Assembly (NCBI GenBank): GCA_016702555.1
Contig: JADJDV010000006.1
Location: 620,001 to 684,000, forward strand
DNA from: Burkholderiales bacterium
GTDB lineage: Bacteria; Pseudomonadota; Gammaproteobacteria; Burkholderiales; Burkholderiaceae_C
DNA length: 64,000 nucleotides
Reading direction: 5' to 3'
Each line of letters opens with the position of its first letter. The first letter of the stretch is position 1. This document shows positions 39,901 to 48,153 of this stretch, one piece after another. Made by a program: the position numbers and the translations under genes. The notes below the pieces were generated by a model that searched no databases, was not told where the DNA came from, and saw nothing but the letters and a program-made list of their open reading frames with translations.

Positions 39901-40460
39901 TCGTCGTCGAACAAATCGACGCGAAACGGCTGCACGCTGCCCATGGGGAACAGGTCGATCAAACCGCCGCGCACCGCGTATTCGCCGGGGCTGACGACCT
40001 GCGTCACGTGCGTGTAGCCGGCCAGCGTCAGTTGGCTCTTCAGCGCCGCCTCGTCCAGCTTTTGCCCTTGCTTGAAGTGGAAGGTGGTGCCCGCCAGAAA
40101 CGACGGCGGCGCCAGCCGGACCAGCGCCGTGGTGGCGGGGATCAGCACCACGTCGGCCTGCTGCTGGCGGATGGCCCACAGCGTGGCCAGGCGCTCGCTG
40201 ATCAAATCCTGGTGCGGGCTGAAGGTGTCGTACGGCAGCGTCTCCCAGTCGGGAAACATCACGATGCGCAGGCCCGGGGCGAAGAAGGCCAGCTCGTCCT
40301 GCAGCCGGCGCGCATCGCTGGCGTCGGCGGTGACGATGGCGGTGAGCTTTTTGGCCGCCGTGTCGCGCTCGGACAGCTGCGCCAGCAGCAGCGCATCGCT
40401 GGACGCGGGCGGGCGGGGCAGGGCGTGGCGTTTGCCGGGGATGAGCTTGGGCAGGTCCAT
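36906..40460 (-). CDS. mfd: Transcription-repair coupling factor Mfd
   Basis: The protein of about 1184 aa has UvrB-like N-terminal domains, an RNA-polymerase-interaction domain (DPVVHAQHGIGRYRGLVNMD) and the helicase core. Walker A is VCGDVGFGKTEVALRAAF, with DEEHRFGVRHKEQ and QLRGRVGRSHHQAYAY. It removes stalled RNA polymerase and recruits UvrA. The start at 40460 (MDLPKLIPGK) fits the family. Residues about 341-372 are encoded by an in-frame palindromic repeat insertion. Confidence 0.97.
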   Translation of the reverse strand: MDLPKLIPGKRHALPRPPASSDALLLAQLSERDTAAKKLTAIVTADASDARRLQDELAFFAPGLRIVMFPDWETLPYDTFSPHQDLISERLATLWAIRQQQADVVLIPATTALVRLAPPSFLAGTTFHFKQGQKLDEAALKSQLTLAGYTHVTQVVSPGEYAVRGGLIDLFPMGSVQPFRVDLFDDEIDSIRAFDPDTQRSLYPVPEVRLLPGREFPTHDEARAKFRSRWRELLEGDPTRSRIYKDMGNGVATAGIEYYLPLFFDDTATVFDYLGPDATLVLHGDLEAAFQQFAQDTRERYRLAQGDPERPVLPPEALFLDAEEFYVQAKPHAQLAVRGFAPPPAGGGWEGPAAAAGSTGAAPTPTLPSGEGERRQPLRRIDHLPDLTVVRSADDPLSRLQAHLRASPHRALVLAESDGRRESLLDFLRASGLNPPAFDSLAEFQASDEPTGIATAALAQGFAWMEAGIDFVTETELFAQGPTTRRRRKQEQVSDVDALIKDLSELNVGDPVVHAQHGIGRYRGLVNMDLGEKAPDGSPALQEMLHLEYAGNATLYVPVSQLHLIGRYTGVSADEAPLHKLGSGQWEKAKRKAAEQVRDAAAELLNIYARRAAREGHPFRYSPHDYEAFANDFGFEETADQKAAIHAVVQDMISPQPMDRLVCGDVGFGKTEVALRAAFVAVTGGKQVAFLAPTTLLAEQHYQTLADRFAKWPVKVAGMSRFNSTKEVSATLKGIQDGSVDIVVGTHKLLSDKTQFKNLGLLIIDEEHRFGVRHKEQMKQFRAEVDVLTLTATPIPRTMGMALEGLRDLSVIATAPQRRLAIKTFVRNEGTGVIREAVLRELKRGGQVYFLHNEVETIENRRQKLEEILPEARIAIAHGQMPERELERVMRDFVAQRHNLLLCSTIIETGIDVPTANTIVISRADKFGLAQLHQLRGRVGRSHHQAYAYLMVPEIDSLTKQASQRLDAIQQMEELGSGFYLAMHDLEIRGAGEVLGENQSGNMMEIGFQLYNEMLAEAVKALKAGKEPDLLSPMQAVTEINLHAPALLPNDYCGDVHLRLSFYKKLATAKTSEQIDTLLEEIVDRFGKLPPQAQTLIDVHRLRVLSQPYGVQKVDAAPGVINIAFKPNPPIDPMAIIQMIQKNKHIKLAGNDKLRIEKAMPEPKDRAQLVRDVLRNLQPAAVPA
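39344..39437. repeat. REP/BIME-like palindromic repeat pair inserted in frame in mfd
   Basis: Two copies of a short G/C-rich palindromic unit lie in opposite orientation about 30 bp apart. One reads ctccctccccgctggggagg, and the complement of the other reads cccctccccccgctggggga. Together they encode a Pro/Gly-rich insert (APPPAGGGWEGP ... APTPTLPSGEGE) in Mfd without a stop codon. Confidence 0.8.
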
Positions 40461-40550
40461 GGGGCAGATGTGGGCGCAGCGGAAACGACAAAAACCCCCG
40501 GCCGGCTGGGGCGGGGGTGTAGGCGTGATTTTACGCCTATCAAGATAAAC

Positions 40551-40606
40551 GTGTTTTTGGCCTGAAACCCTTATGCAGCAAGCGCAAGCAGCTATAAAAA
40601 TAAAAG
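40551..40606. repeat. Intergenic repeat of a type known from Comamonadaceae
   Basis: The stretch tttttggcctgaaaccctta continues into a cagcaagcgcaagcagctat segment. I recognise this as a form of an intergenic repeat common in Comamonadaceae, with paired AAGCGC blocks. It lies between the divergent mfd and molybdenum hydroxylase genes. Identification is from memory. Confidence 0.4.
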
Positions 40607-40689
40607 CATTCATTGACCCCGGAAGAGCTTGCGCTGTGGCAGTGGCGCCCCGTCTATAGTTGCCCTCAACCGTCCACAGGAGCCTGCCC

Positions 40690-43014
40690 ATGAGCGATGC
40701 CGCCCCCACCCTGACCCCCCCGCGCTTCGGCAGCGGCCACGCCGTCAAGCGGCTGGAAGACGACGCCCTGCTGCGCGGCCAGGGCCGCTACACCGACGAC
40801 CTGGGCGGGCTGGGTGATGGCTGGCTGGTGTTTGTGCGTTCGCCGCATGCGCACGCGGCCATCAAGGCCGTGGATGCCGAGGCCGCGCGTGCGATGCCCG
40901 GCGTGCGCGCCGTCATCACCGGCGCCGACCTGGCCGACATGCCGCCCTTGCCCACCGGCGCCGGCTTCAAGCGCGCCGACGGCAGCGATGGCGCATCGCC
41001 CCTGCGCCGCGCGCTGGCGCACGAGGCCGTGCGCCACGTGGGCGAGGCCGTGGCCGCCGTGGTGGCCGATACGCTGCAACAGGCCAAGGACGCGGCCGAG
41101 GCGGTGCTGGTCGATTACGACGAACTGCCCGCCGTGCCCACGCTGGCCGCCGCGTTGGCGGGTGGCGCGGCCGTGGTGGACAGCGCGCCCGACAACATCG
41201 CCTGCGAGGCGCGCCACGGCGATGTGGCGGCGGCCCAAGCGGCGTTCGACCAGCCGGCGCACGTGGTGAAGCTCGACATCACGCACCAGCGCCTGGCCGC
41301 GCTCACGCTGGAGCCGCGCGCCGTGCGTGCCGCGTGGGACGGCGCGCGGCTCGACGTGCACGCCAGCTCGCAAATGCCCACGGCGGTGCGCGGCGCCATC
41401 GCCACCGCGCTGGCGCTCAAGCCCGAGGACGTGCGCGTGCGCGTGGGCGACGTGGGTGGCGGCTTCGGCATGAAGACCGGCTCGTACCCCGAAGACGTGG
41501 TCATCGCCTGGGCCGCGCGCGCCACCGGCCAGCCGGTGCGCTGGACGGGCGATCGCAGCGAGGAATTCACCAGCACCACGCACGGGCGTGACGTGCAGGC
41601 GCATGCCGAGCTGGCGCTGGATGCGGGCGGCAAGATCCTCGCCCTGCGTGTCCACTCGCACGCCAACGTGGGCGCCTACCCCACGGGTACGGGCGTGGCT
41701 ATTCAGCTGCTCATCGGCCCCTGGGTGCAGACCAGCGTGTACCACGTGCCGGTGATTGACTTTCACTTCAAAGCCGTGCTGACGAATCAGGCGCCGACGG
41801 GGGCGTACCGTGGCGCGGGCCGGCCCGAGGCCATCTTCAACATCGAGCGGCTGATGGACGAAGCCGCGCGGCAGACCGGCATTGACCGCATCGAATTGCG
41901 TAGGCGCAACTTCATCCGCCCCGAGCAGATGCCCTACAAAAACCCGATGGGCCAGACCTATGACGTGGGCCGCTTCGAGCATGTGATGGACCAGGCGCTG
42001 CCGCTGGCCGACTGGGCGGGCTTTGAAACGCGAGCGGCGGAATCGAGAGCAAAAGGTCTATGGCGCGGCTTGGGCATCGCCACTTTCCTCGAATGGACGG
42101 GCGGCAACGTGTTCGAAGAGCGCGTGACGATTGACGTGAAGGCCGACGGCGTCATCGAGGTCTATTCCGCCGTCAACCAGATGGGCCAGGGCATCGCCAC
42201 CACGCTGGCGCAACTGGTGGTCGACGCCTTCGGGGTGCCGATTGAACAGGTGCGCGTGGTGCTGGGCGACACCGATCGTGGCAACGGCTTCGGCAGCGCG
42301 GGCTCGCGCTCGCTGTTCACGGGTGGATCGGCCATGCGTTCGGGCGCCGACAAGACGCTCCATGAAGCCAAGCAACTCGCGGCCAAGGCGCTGGAGGCAG
42401 CGCCGGAAGACATCCGCTACGAGTCCGCACGCTTCTTCGTCGCCGGCACCGATCACGCCATCGGCCTGTTCGAGCTGGCCGGTCGGCAAGACGGCGGCCA
42501 CATCTTTGTCGACCACACGCACACCGTCGCCGGCCCGACCTGGCCCAACGGCTGCCACATCAGCGAGGTGGAACTCGATCCGCAAACCGGCGCCATCGCC
42601 ATCGTTGCCTACGCCAGCGTCAACGACGTCGGCCGCGTGGTCAACCCGATGATCGTGCGTGGCCAGCTCGACGGCGGCGCCATGCAAGGCATTGGCCAGG
42701 CGCTGACCGAGCAGATCGTGTACGACGACAGCGGCCAGTTGCTCACCGGCAGCCTGATGGACTACGCCGCGCCGCGCGCCTTCGACATGCAGACCATGTT
42801 CAAGACCGAGATGGACGAATCCACCCCGTGCCGGAACAACCCGCTGGGCGTGAAAGGCGTGGGCGAACTCGGCACCATCGGCGCCACGCCCAGCATCGTC
42901 AACGCGGTGGCCGACGCGCTGGCGCGCGGGGGGCGGGCTGACCTGGCGCCCAAGCTGCAAATGCCGCTCTCGCCGGGGCGGGTGTGGGCGTTGCTTCAAT
43001 CCATGGAAGCTTGA
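40690..43014 (+). CDS. Molybdenum hydroxylase large subunit (xanthine dehydrogenase/CoxL family)
   Basis: The 774-aa protein begins with the a/b-hammerhead domain (RLEDDALLRGQGRYTDDLG) and continues into the molybdopterin domain: VRVGDVGGGFGMKTGSYPED, PTGAYRGAGRPEAIFNIERL, VYSAVNQMGQGIATTLAQLV, and the catalytic Glu in KGVGELGTIG. The AYRGAGR loop is not the AYRCSFR of true CO dehydrogenase. The usual FeS and FAD subunit genes are not beside it. The substrate is unknown, perhaps an aldehyde or N-heterocycle. Confidence 0.9.
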   Translation: MSDAAPTLTPPRFGSGHAVKRLEDDALLRGQGRYTDDLGGLGDGWLVFVRSPHAHAAIKAVDAEAARAMPGVRAVITGADLADMPPLPTGAGFKRADGSDGASPLRRALAHEAVRHVGEAVAAVVADTLQQAKDAAEAVLVDYDELPAVPTLAAALAGGAAVVDSAPDNIACEARHGDVAAAQAAFDQPAHVVKLDITHQRLAALTLEPRAVRAAWDGARLDVHASSQMPTAVRGAIATALALKPEDVRVRVGDVGGGFGMKTGSYPEDVVIAWAARATGQPVRWTGDRSEEFTSTTHGRDVQAHAELALDAGGKILALRVHSHANVGAYPTGTGVAIQLLIGPWVQTSVYHVPVIDFHFKAVLTNQAPTGAYRGAGRPEAIFNIERLMDEAARQTGIDRIELRRRNFIRPEQMPYKNPMGQTYDVGRFEHVMDQALPLADWAGFETRAAESRAKGLWRGLGIATFLEWTGGNVFEERVTIDVKADGVIEVYSAVNQMGQGIATTLAQLVVDAFGVPIEQVRVVLGDTDRGNGFGSAGSRSLFTGGSAMRSGADKTLHEAKQLAAKALEAAPEDIRYESARFFVAGTDHAIGLFELAGRQDGGHIFVDHTHTVAGPTWPNGCHISEVELDPQTGAIAIVAYASVNDVGRVVNPMIVRGQLDGGAMQGIGQALTEQIVYDDSGQLLTGSLMDYAAPRAFDMQTMFKTEMDESTPCRNNPLGVKGVGELGTIGATPSIVNAVADALARGGRADLAPKLQMPLSPGRVWALLQSMEA

Positions 43015-43041
43015 TACCAATTCGCGCGCTGTCGTTTAGGA

Positions 43042-43132
43042 AACGTTCGCACTGAGCTTGTCGAAGTGCATGTGCCACGCAGGGTTTCGACAGGCCTGTC
43101 ATGAGCCAGTCGAATGGTTCAGCCCGAACGGC
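43042..43132. repeat. REP-like intergenic repeat with TTCGACA cores
   Basis: One unit, cgttcgcactgagcttgtcg, is followed in inverse orientation by gggtttcgacaggcct and a degenerate cgaatggttcagcccgaacg. The TTCGAC-AGGCT-CAG...GAACG pattern resembles a widespread burkholderial REP-like repeat. It lies between the molybdenum hydroxylase and ispD. Confidence 0.6.
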
Positions 43133-43255
43133 TTATCTTGTTGATTGCAAATCCGCATGAGCCAAATCGGGCTGTAGCGCTTGACGGGAAAGGGGGAGCA
43201 GCTATTGAAAGCGTAGTTCGTCAAGACCGATCCGCTTACTACAATGGCGGCGACC

Positions 43256-43963
43256 ATGCCCGTGCACACCCCACCCGACCGCTGCTTTGCCTTGCTGCCC
43301 TGCGCCGGCAGCGGTTCGCGCGCCGGCACCGCGCAGCCCAAGCAATACCAACCCGTAGCCGGTCAGCCAATGGTGCGGCACACGCTGGCGGCGTTCGCTC
43401 GCGTGCCGCGCATCGCTCAGGTGCTGGTGGTGGTGGCGCCTGGCGATCGCACTTTGCAGGTGCCGGATGCTGCGTATTCAACAGCTGAGTGCGGCGGTGC
43501 CACCAGGGCCGAAAGCGTTTTCAACGGCTTGAACCACCTGCTCGCCACCGGCGCCGCTCTGCAGAACTGGGTGCTGGTGCACGACGCCGCGCGCTGCCTG
43601 GTCACGCCCGCGCAGATTGACGCGCTGATCGACGCCTGCCTGCCCGATACCGTGGGCGGTTTGCTGGCGCTGCCGCTGCCCGACACGCTCAAGCACGCAC
43701 GTGGTGGCCGGGTCGACTCCACCATCGACCGTGCCGACAAATGGCTGGCGCAAACGCCGCAGATGTTCCGCATCGGCGCGTTGCGCGATGCGCTGGCGCC
43801 GCACGCGGCCAGCGGCTTTGCCGGCATCACCGACGAGTCCAGCGCGATGGAGGCCGCCGGCCACCAGCCGATGCTGGTGCGCGGCAGCGCGCAGAACTTC
43901 AAGGTCACCTATCCCGAAGACTTTGCACTGGCCGAAGCCATTCTGAAATCACGAGACGCATGA
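43256..43963 (+). CDS. ispD: 2-C-methyl-D-erythritol 4-phosphate cytidylyltransferase
   Basis: The 235-aa enzyme has the nucleotide-binding LLPCAGSGSRAGTAQPKQYQ, VHDAARCLV, and QTPQMFRIGAL. It makes CDP-methylerythritol in the MEP isoprenoid pathway. The ATG at 43256 is preferred because a TACAAT -10-like box overlaps the upstream ATG at 43244. Its stop overlaps the ispF start. Confidence 0.96.
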   Translation: MPVHTPPDRCFALLPCAGSGSRAGTAQPKQYQPVAGQPMVRHTLAAFARVPRIAQVLVVVAPGDRTLQVPDAAYSTAECGGATRAESVFNGLNHLLATGAALQNWVLVHDAARCLVTPAQIDALIDACLPDTVGGLLALPLPDTLKHARGGRVDSTIDRADKWLAQTPQMFRIGALRDALAPHAASGFAGITDESSAMEAAGHQPMLVRGSAQNFKVTYPEDFALAEAILKSRDA

Positions 43964-44460
43964 CCACGAACGAACAACATCTGCCGCCTTTCCGCATCGG
44001 CGAAGGCTGGGACGTGCACGCTCTGGTGCCCGGCCGGCCGCTGGTGCTGGGTGGCGTCACGATCCCGCACACGCATGGCCTGCTGGGTCATTCTGATGCC
44101 GACGTGCTGCTGCACGCCATCACCGACGCGCTGCTGGGCGCGGCGGGCCTGGGCGACATCGGCACGCATTTCCCAGACACCGACGACCGCTTTGCCGGCG
44201 CCGAGTCGCACGCTCTGCTGACCGAAGCCGCGCGCCGCGTGGCCGCGGGTGGCTGGCGCATCGGCAACGTCGACAGCACCGTCATCGCGCAGGCGCCACG
44301 GCTGGCCCCGCACATCGGCGCCATGCGCGCGCGCATCGCCGACGCGCTGGGCGTGGCGCAGACGCAAGTGAACGTGAAGGCCAAGACGGCCGAGCGGTTG
44401 GGCCCGGTGGGGCAGGGCGCCAGCATGGAGGCGCGCGCCGTCGTGCTGCTAGTGCGTTAG
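43960..44460 (+). CDS. ispF: 2-C-methyl-D-erythritol 2,4-cyclodiphosphate synthase
   Basis: The 166-aa trimer-forming enzyme has the metal-binding GEGWDVHALV and GLLGHSDADVLLHAI motifs, DIGTHFPDTDDRFA, and the C-terminal VNVKAKTAERLGPVGQGASM. It closes the cyclodiphosphate ring in the MEP pathway. The ATG (43960) overlaps the ispD stop, so the pair is translationally coupled. Confidence 0.97.
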   Translation: MTTNEQHLPPFRIGEGWDVHALVPGRPLVLGGVTIPHTHGLLGHSDADVLLHAITDALLGAAGLGDIGTHFPDTDDRFAGAESHALLTEAARRVAAGGWRIGNVDSTVIAQAPRLAPHIGAMRARIADALGVAQTQVNVKAKTAERLGPVGQGASMEARAVVLLVR

Positions 44461-44481
44461 TAGCGCGGCCGCGCGTCAGCC

Positions 44482-45909
44482 CTAGTGCGTGCCGTGCTTG
44501 TCCGCCGCAATCGGCGATGCGACCTGTAGGCCGATCCGCGTGGCCAGTCCACCGTCCGGGTGGTTGTGGAATTCCAGGCTGCCACCCATGTTGCGCAGCA
44601 TCTTGGCAACGATGGCCAGGCCCAGGCCGGCGCCCGTGGCTTCGGTGCGCGCACTGTCGCCGCGGAAGAAGGGGCGTGTCAGGCTGGCCAGCTGTTCCTT
44701 GGGCACGCCCTGGCCGTGGTCGCGCAGGTGCAGCACGACACGCTTGCCCACGGCCCGGGCGCTGATGTCGACCTGGGCCAGCGTGCCGTCGGCCGATTTG
44801 CCGTAGCGGCGCGCATTCTCCAGCAGGTTGGCCAGCACGCGCGAGAGCTCGACCTCATCGCCCAGCACGTGAAGATCGGCCGGGATGTCGATGTGTACCC
44901 GCATGTCGTCGCGCAGCAGGAAGGGCACGGCGCTGGCGTCGACCAGTTCAGCCAGCGGCAGCGCTTGTAGGTTGGCGTGGTCGGGGCGCGCGTAGTCGAG
45001 GAATTTGGCGATGATGGTGTCGACCTGCTCGATGTCGGCCACCATGTGCTGGCGCGCTTCGGCATCGGGTACGCTCATCTCGGCCTCCAGCCGCAGCCGC
45101 GCCAGCGGCGTGCGCAGGTCGTGCGAGATGCCGGCCAGCATCTGGGCCCGGTCCTGCTCGATCTTCGACAACTGCTCGGCCATGCGGTTGAAGCCGATGT
45201 TGACGGCGCGCACCTCGCTCGACAGCGCGGTCTCGTCGAGCCGGCCGTGCTGGTAGTTGCCCTCGCGCACGCGCGCGGCGGCGCGCGAGAGCTGCTGCAG
45301 CGGCCGGTTGATGAGCCGCGCCAGCAGTGCCGCGCCCAGCAGCGACAGCGCCACCAGCGTGGCCAGCCACAGCAGCCAGGCGCCGCCGCCCAGCAGTGCG
45401 CCCACGCGCGAGCGGTCCATCAGCAGCCAGTAGGAATCGCCCTCGATCGAGAAGCCGACCCACAGGCCGGGCTCGTCGTTGACCTGGCTGGCCACCACCG
45501 TGCCCGGGCCCAAGCGCGCGACCAGCTCATGGCTGAGACGGCGCTCCAGCGTGGTCTGGGCGAAGGGGTGGAAGCTGTCGTCCGGCTCGCGCGGCAGGAT
45601 GCGCACCTTCTCCTGCTCGGCCAGCGTCTTCATCAGCGAGATGCGCGCGATGGCGTCGGAGTGGATCAGCGCGGCGCGCGACAGGTTCACCAGCGAGGCC
45701 ACCTGGCGCGCGTTGTCGATCACGCGCGGCTCGTACTCCAGCGTGCGGAACAGCTGGTACCAGCCGATCGCGCTGCTCAGCAGCAGCAAGCCGAGCAGGA
45801 CGAAGGTGCGCCAGAACAGGCTGATGCTGAACGGCTGCCGCCGGGCCTCGGAGTCGGGCGTCGCCATGTCGGTGAGGCCGGGTGGAAGCGCTTTCGTCAT
45901 CGGCGGCAA
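44482..45909 (-). CDS. envZ: EnvZ-like sensor histidine kinase
   Basis: The 475-aa inner-membrane protein has two transmembrane helices (about 30-50 and 178-200) flanking a periplasmic sensor, then HAMP, HisKA and HATPase domains. The H-box is LAGISHDLRTPLARLRLE with the phospho-His. The N-, D- and G-boxes are LLENARRYG, LRDHGQGVP and GAGLGLAIV. It lies 58 bp after an OmpR-type regulator and should phosphorylate it. An alternative start is at 45900. The stimulus is unknown. Confidence 0.9.
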   Translation of the reverse strand: MPPMTKALPPGLTDMATPDSEARRQPFSISLFWRTFVLLGLLLLSSAIGWYQLFRTLEYEPRVIDNARQVASLVNLSRAALIHSDAIARISLMKTLAEQEKVRILPREPDDSFHPFAQTTLERRLSHELVARLGPGTVVASQVNDEPGLWVGFSIEGDSYWLLMDRSRVGALLGGGAWLLWLATLVALSLLGAALLARLINRPLQQLSRAAARVREGNYQHGRLDETALSSEVRAVNIGFNRMAEQLSKIEQDRAQMLAGISHDLRTPLARLRLEAEMSVPDAEARQHMVADIEQVDTIIAKFLDYARPDHANLQALPLAELVDASAVPFLLRDDMRVHIDIPADLHVLGDEVELSRVLANLLENARRYGKSADGTLAQVDISARAVGKRVVLHLRDHGQGVPKEQLASLTRPFFRGDSARTEATGAGLGLAIVAKMLRNMGGSLEFHNHPDGGLATRIGLQVASPIAADKHGTH

Positions 45910-45967
45910 GGCAGTGGGCAGGCGCCGCGGTGGTGCGCCCGGCCGCGGCGGGTTCGTGGGCGGTCGC

Positions 45968-46699
45968 TCAGCCGATGCCGTCCGGCACGAACACGTAGCC
46001 CACGCCCCAGACGGTCTGGATATAGCGCGGGCTGGCCGGGTCGTTCTCGATCAGCTTGCGCAGGCGCGAGACCTGCACGTCGAGGCTGCGGTCGAAGGGC
46101 TCGAACTCGCGCCCGCGCGCCAGCTGCGCCAGCTTCTCGCGCGACAGCGGCTGGCGCGGGTGGCGCACCAGCGCCTTCAGCATGGCGAACTCGCCGGTGG
46201 TCAGCGGCACTTCCTGGCCGTTCTTCTGCAGCGCGCGCGCGCCGAGGTCGAAGTGGAACGGCCCGAAGCTGACCGATTCGTTCTCGGCCGAGGGCGCGCC
46301 CGGCGCTTCCTGGGGCGGGCGGCGGCGCAGCACGGCGTTGATGCGCGCCAGCAGCTCGCGCGGGTTGAACGGCTTGCCGAGGTAGTCGTCGGCGCCGACC
46401 TCCAGGCCGACGATGCGGTCGACGTCCTCGCCCTTGGCGGTCAGCATGATGATGGGCGTCTTGTCGCCAGCGGCGCGCAGGCGGCGGCAGATCGACAAGC
46501 CGTCCTCGCCCGGCAGCATCAGGTCGAGCACGATCAGGTCCACCGAGTCGCGCAGCAGGATGCGCGACAGCGCCTTGGCGTCCTCGGCCAGGATGACCTC
46601 GAAGTTTTCCTGCGTCAGATAACCCCGCAGCAGGTCGCGGATGCGCGCGTCGTCGTCGACGACGACAATCTTGTCCATTCGGTTGACGGGCTGGTTCAT
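45968..46699 (-). CDS. ompR: OmpR-family response regulator
   Basis: The 243-aa protein has a receiver domain (VDDDARIRDLLRGYL; phospho-Asp in IVLDLMLPGEDG; Lys in YLGKPFNPREL) and a winged-helix DNA-binding domain (PLTTGEFAMLKALVRHPRQP; SRLRKLIENDPASPRYIQTV). The ATG at 46699 with AAGG upstream is chosen; 46678 is an alternative. It pairs with the downstream kinase. Confidence 0.93.
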   Translation of the reverse strand: MNQPVNRMDKIVVVDDDARIRDLLRGYLTQENFEVILAEDAKALSRILLRDSVDLIVLDLMLPGEDGLSICRRLRAAGDKTPIIMLTAKGEDVDRIVGLEVGADDYLGKPFNPRELLARINAVLRRRPPQEAPGAPSAENESVSFGPFHFDLGARALQKNGQEVPLTTGEFAMLKALVRHPRQPLSREKLAQLARGREFEPFDRSLDVQVSRLRKLIENDPASPRYIQTVWGVGYVFVPDGIG

Positions 46700-46858
46700 C
46701 TGGGCCTTGAGTCGAATTTGTAACAGCGGCATTGTGACCACTTTGCGAGCGGGTTCGGGGTAAACCCGAGCCGCCTTTTCACAGTGTTACACCTGTTGCC
46801 CTGCCGGGCGCCAATCAGAAGGATAAACACCCGCCGCTGTGCGATGGTTGCTCTTGTC

Positions 46859-47188
46859 ATGAACGCGATGAAGCTGAGCCTGTGGACTTGTGGCGCCGGC
46901 CTGTGGCTGCTGGCGTCGGCGCTGGCCGCGCCACCCGGTGACGGCGCGCCCGAGGTCGCCACCACATTGCCCGAGCCGGCCGGCAAGGCAGCCGACGCCG
47001 CCAGCGCCGCCGTGCGCAGCTCGTTGTGGCTGGCGGTGGACGCGCAGCGCCGCAGCCACGAGGCCGCCGCGCCCGAGGCGCAGCGGCAACTGGGCGCCGA
47101 GCAGCGCTTGGAGTTGCGCGAGCAGGTGCGCCGCGCCGCCGCGATGTGGTCGACCGGGACGCCGCCCATCGAGCAGCGCACACCCTGA
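46859..47188 (+). CDS. Hypothetical secreted protein (109 aa)
   Basis: The N-terminus MNAMKLSLWTCGAGLWLLAS followed by ALAAPPGDG looks like a signal peptide. The mature part is Ala/Glu/Arg-rich and helical (SSLWLAVDAQRRSHEAAAPE), with a Pro-rich end. No family is recognised. It is divergent from ompR and precedes the SIMPL-domain gene in the same direction. Confidence 0.55.
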   Translation: MNAMKLSLWTCGAGLWLLASALAAPPGDGAPEVATTLPEPAGKAADAASAAVRSSLWLAVDAQRRSHEAAAPEAQRQLGAEQRLELREQVRRAAAMWSTGTPPIEQRTP

Positions 47189-47300
47189 GCTTTGCCTCTT
47201 GAAATTCGCCTCCTGGCGATCAATCCGCGCGCTTGTCCGACAGATCGGCAGCGCCTGCTGTGCCACCATGGGCACCTCCCCATTCATTCACCCGACTTGC

Positions 47301-48023
47301 ATGAACGCACTGCTGCGCCTTTTTCCCTTGAGTTTTCTGTCGCTGGGCCTGGCTGCGGCCGCCCAGCCCGCCGCCCCCGCCACCATGACCATTGCACCGC
47401 CCCTCAATGTGCTGCACCTCAGCGCCGCCAGCCAGGTTGAGACGCCGCAGGATTTGCTGACGCTGTCGCTGTCCACCACGCGCCAGGGCGCCGAGGCGGC
47501 GGGCGTGCAGGCGGCGCTGCGCCAGGCCGTCGAGCAGGCACTGACGGAAGCAAAGAAGTCGGTGCAGGCCGGCCAGATGGACGCGCGCAGTGGTGACTTC
47601 AGCGTGCACCCGAGCTACAACCGCGACGGCAAGATCAGCGGCTGGCAGGGGCGCGCCGAGGTCGTCCTGGAAGGACGCGACTTCGCCCGCATCACGCAGA
47701 CGGCGGCACGCATCGGCTCGATGAGCATCGGGCAGATCAGCTTCGGCCTGAGCCGTGAGCAGCGCGCGCGCGTCGAGGCCGAGGCGCAGGCGCAGGCCAT
47801 CGCGCAGTTCCGGCAGAAGGCGGCCGAGGTCGCCAAGGCCTTCGGCTTCGCCGGCTACACGCTGCGCGAGGTCACTGTCAGCGGCGACGGCGCCATGCCG
47901 CAGCCGCGCATGATGGCCATGGCCAAGGAGATGCGCGCCGCCGCGGCCGATGCGCCCGTGCCGGTCGAACCTGGCAAGAGCGTGGTGCAGGTGACGGTGT
48001 CCGGCGCGGTGCAGGCGCACTGA
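47301..48023 (+). CDS. SIMPL (DUF541) domain protein, exported
   Basis: The 240-aa protein has a signal peptide (MNALLRLFPLSFLSLGLAAA) and a SIMPL/DUF541 domain: LTLSLSTTRQGAEAAGVQAA, DFSVHPSYNRDGKISGWQG and a YTLREVTVSG segment. This family includes the periplasmic oxidative-stress protein YggE. The start at 47301 is given by the signal peptide; the much longer open frame upstream is chance. Confidence 0.88.
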   Translation: MNALLRLFPLSFLSLGLAAAAQPAAPATMTIAPPLNVLHLSAASQVETPQDLLTLSLSTTRQGAEAAGVQAALRQAVEQALTEAKKSVQAGQMDARSGDFSVHPSYNRDGKISGWQGRAEVVLEGRDFARITQTAARIGSMSIGQISFGLSREQRARVEAEAQAQAIAQFRQKAAEVAKAFGFAGYTLREVTVSGDGAMPQPRMMAMAKEMRAAAADAPVPVEPGKSVVQVTVSGAVQAH

Positions 48024-48153
48024 GCGGAAGGGCCTGGCGCGTATCCCCGCGCGCCATCCGGGTTGCACAGGGCGGCAGACCGCGCCGCCAGTGTTTGAAT
48101 TACGATGCCGCAAGGCAGTCGCACCGGCTGCGTTTGCCCCGATCCCGACCGCC

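Noticed and set aside
40690..43014. True CO dehydrogenase large subunit (coxL)
   Set aside because: The active-site loop is AYRGAGR, not the AYRCSFR of Mo-Cu CO dehydrogenase.
46890..47300. N-terminal extension of the SIMPL protein
   Set aside because: The translated upstream part is Arg/Pro-rich shadow sequence over another gene; the signal peptide at 47301 marks the true start.
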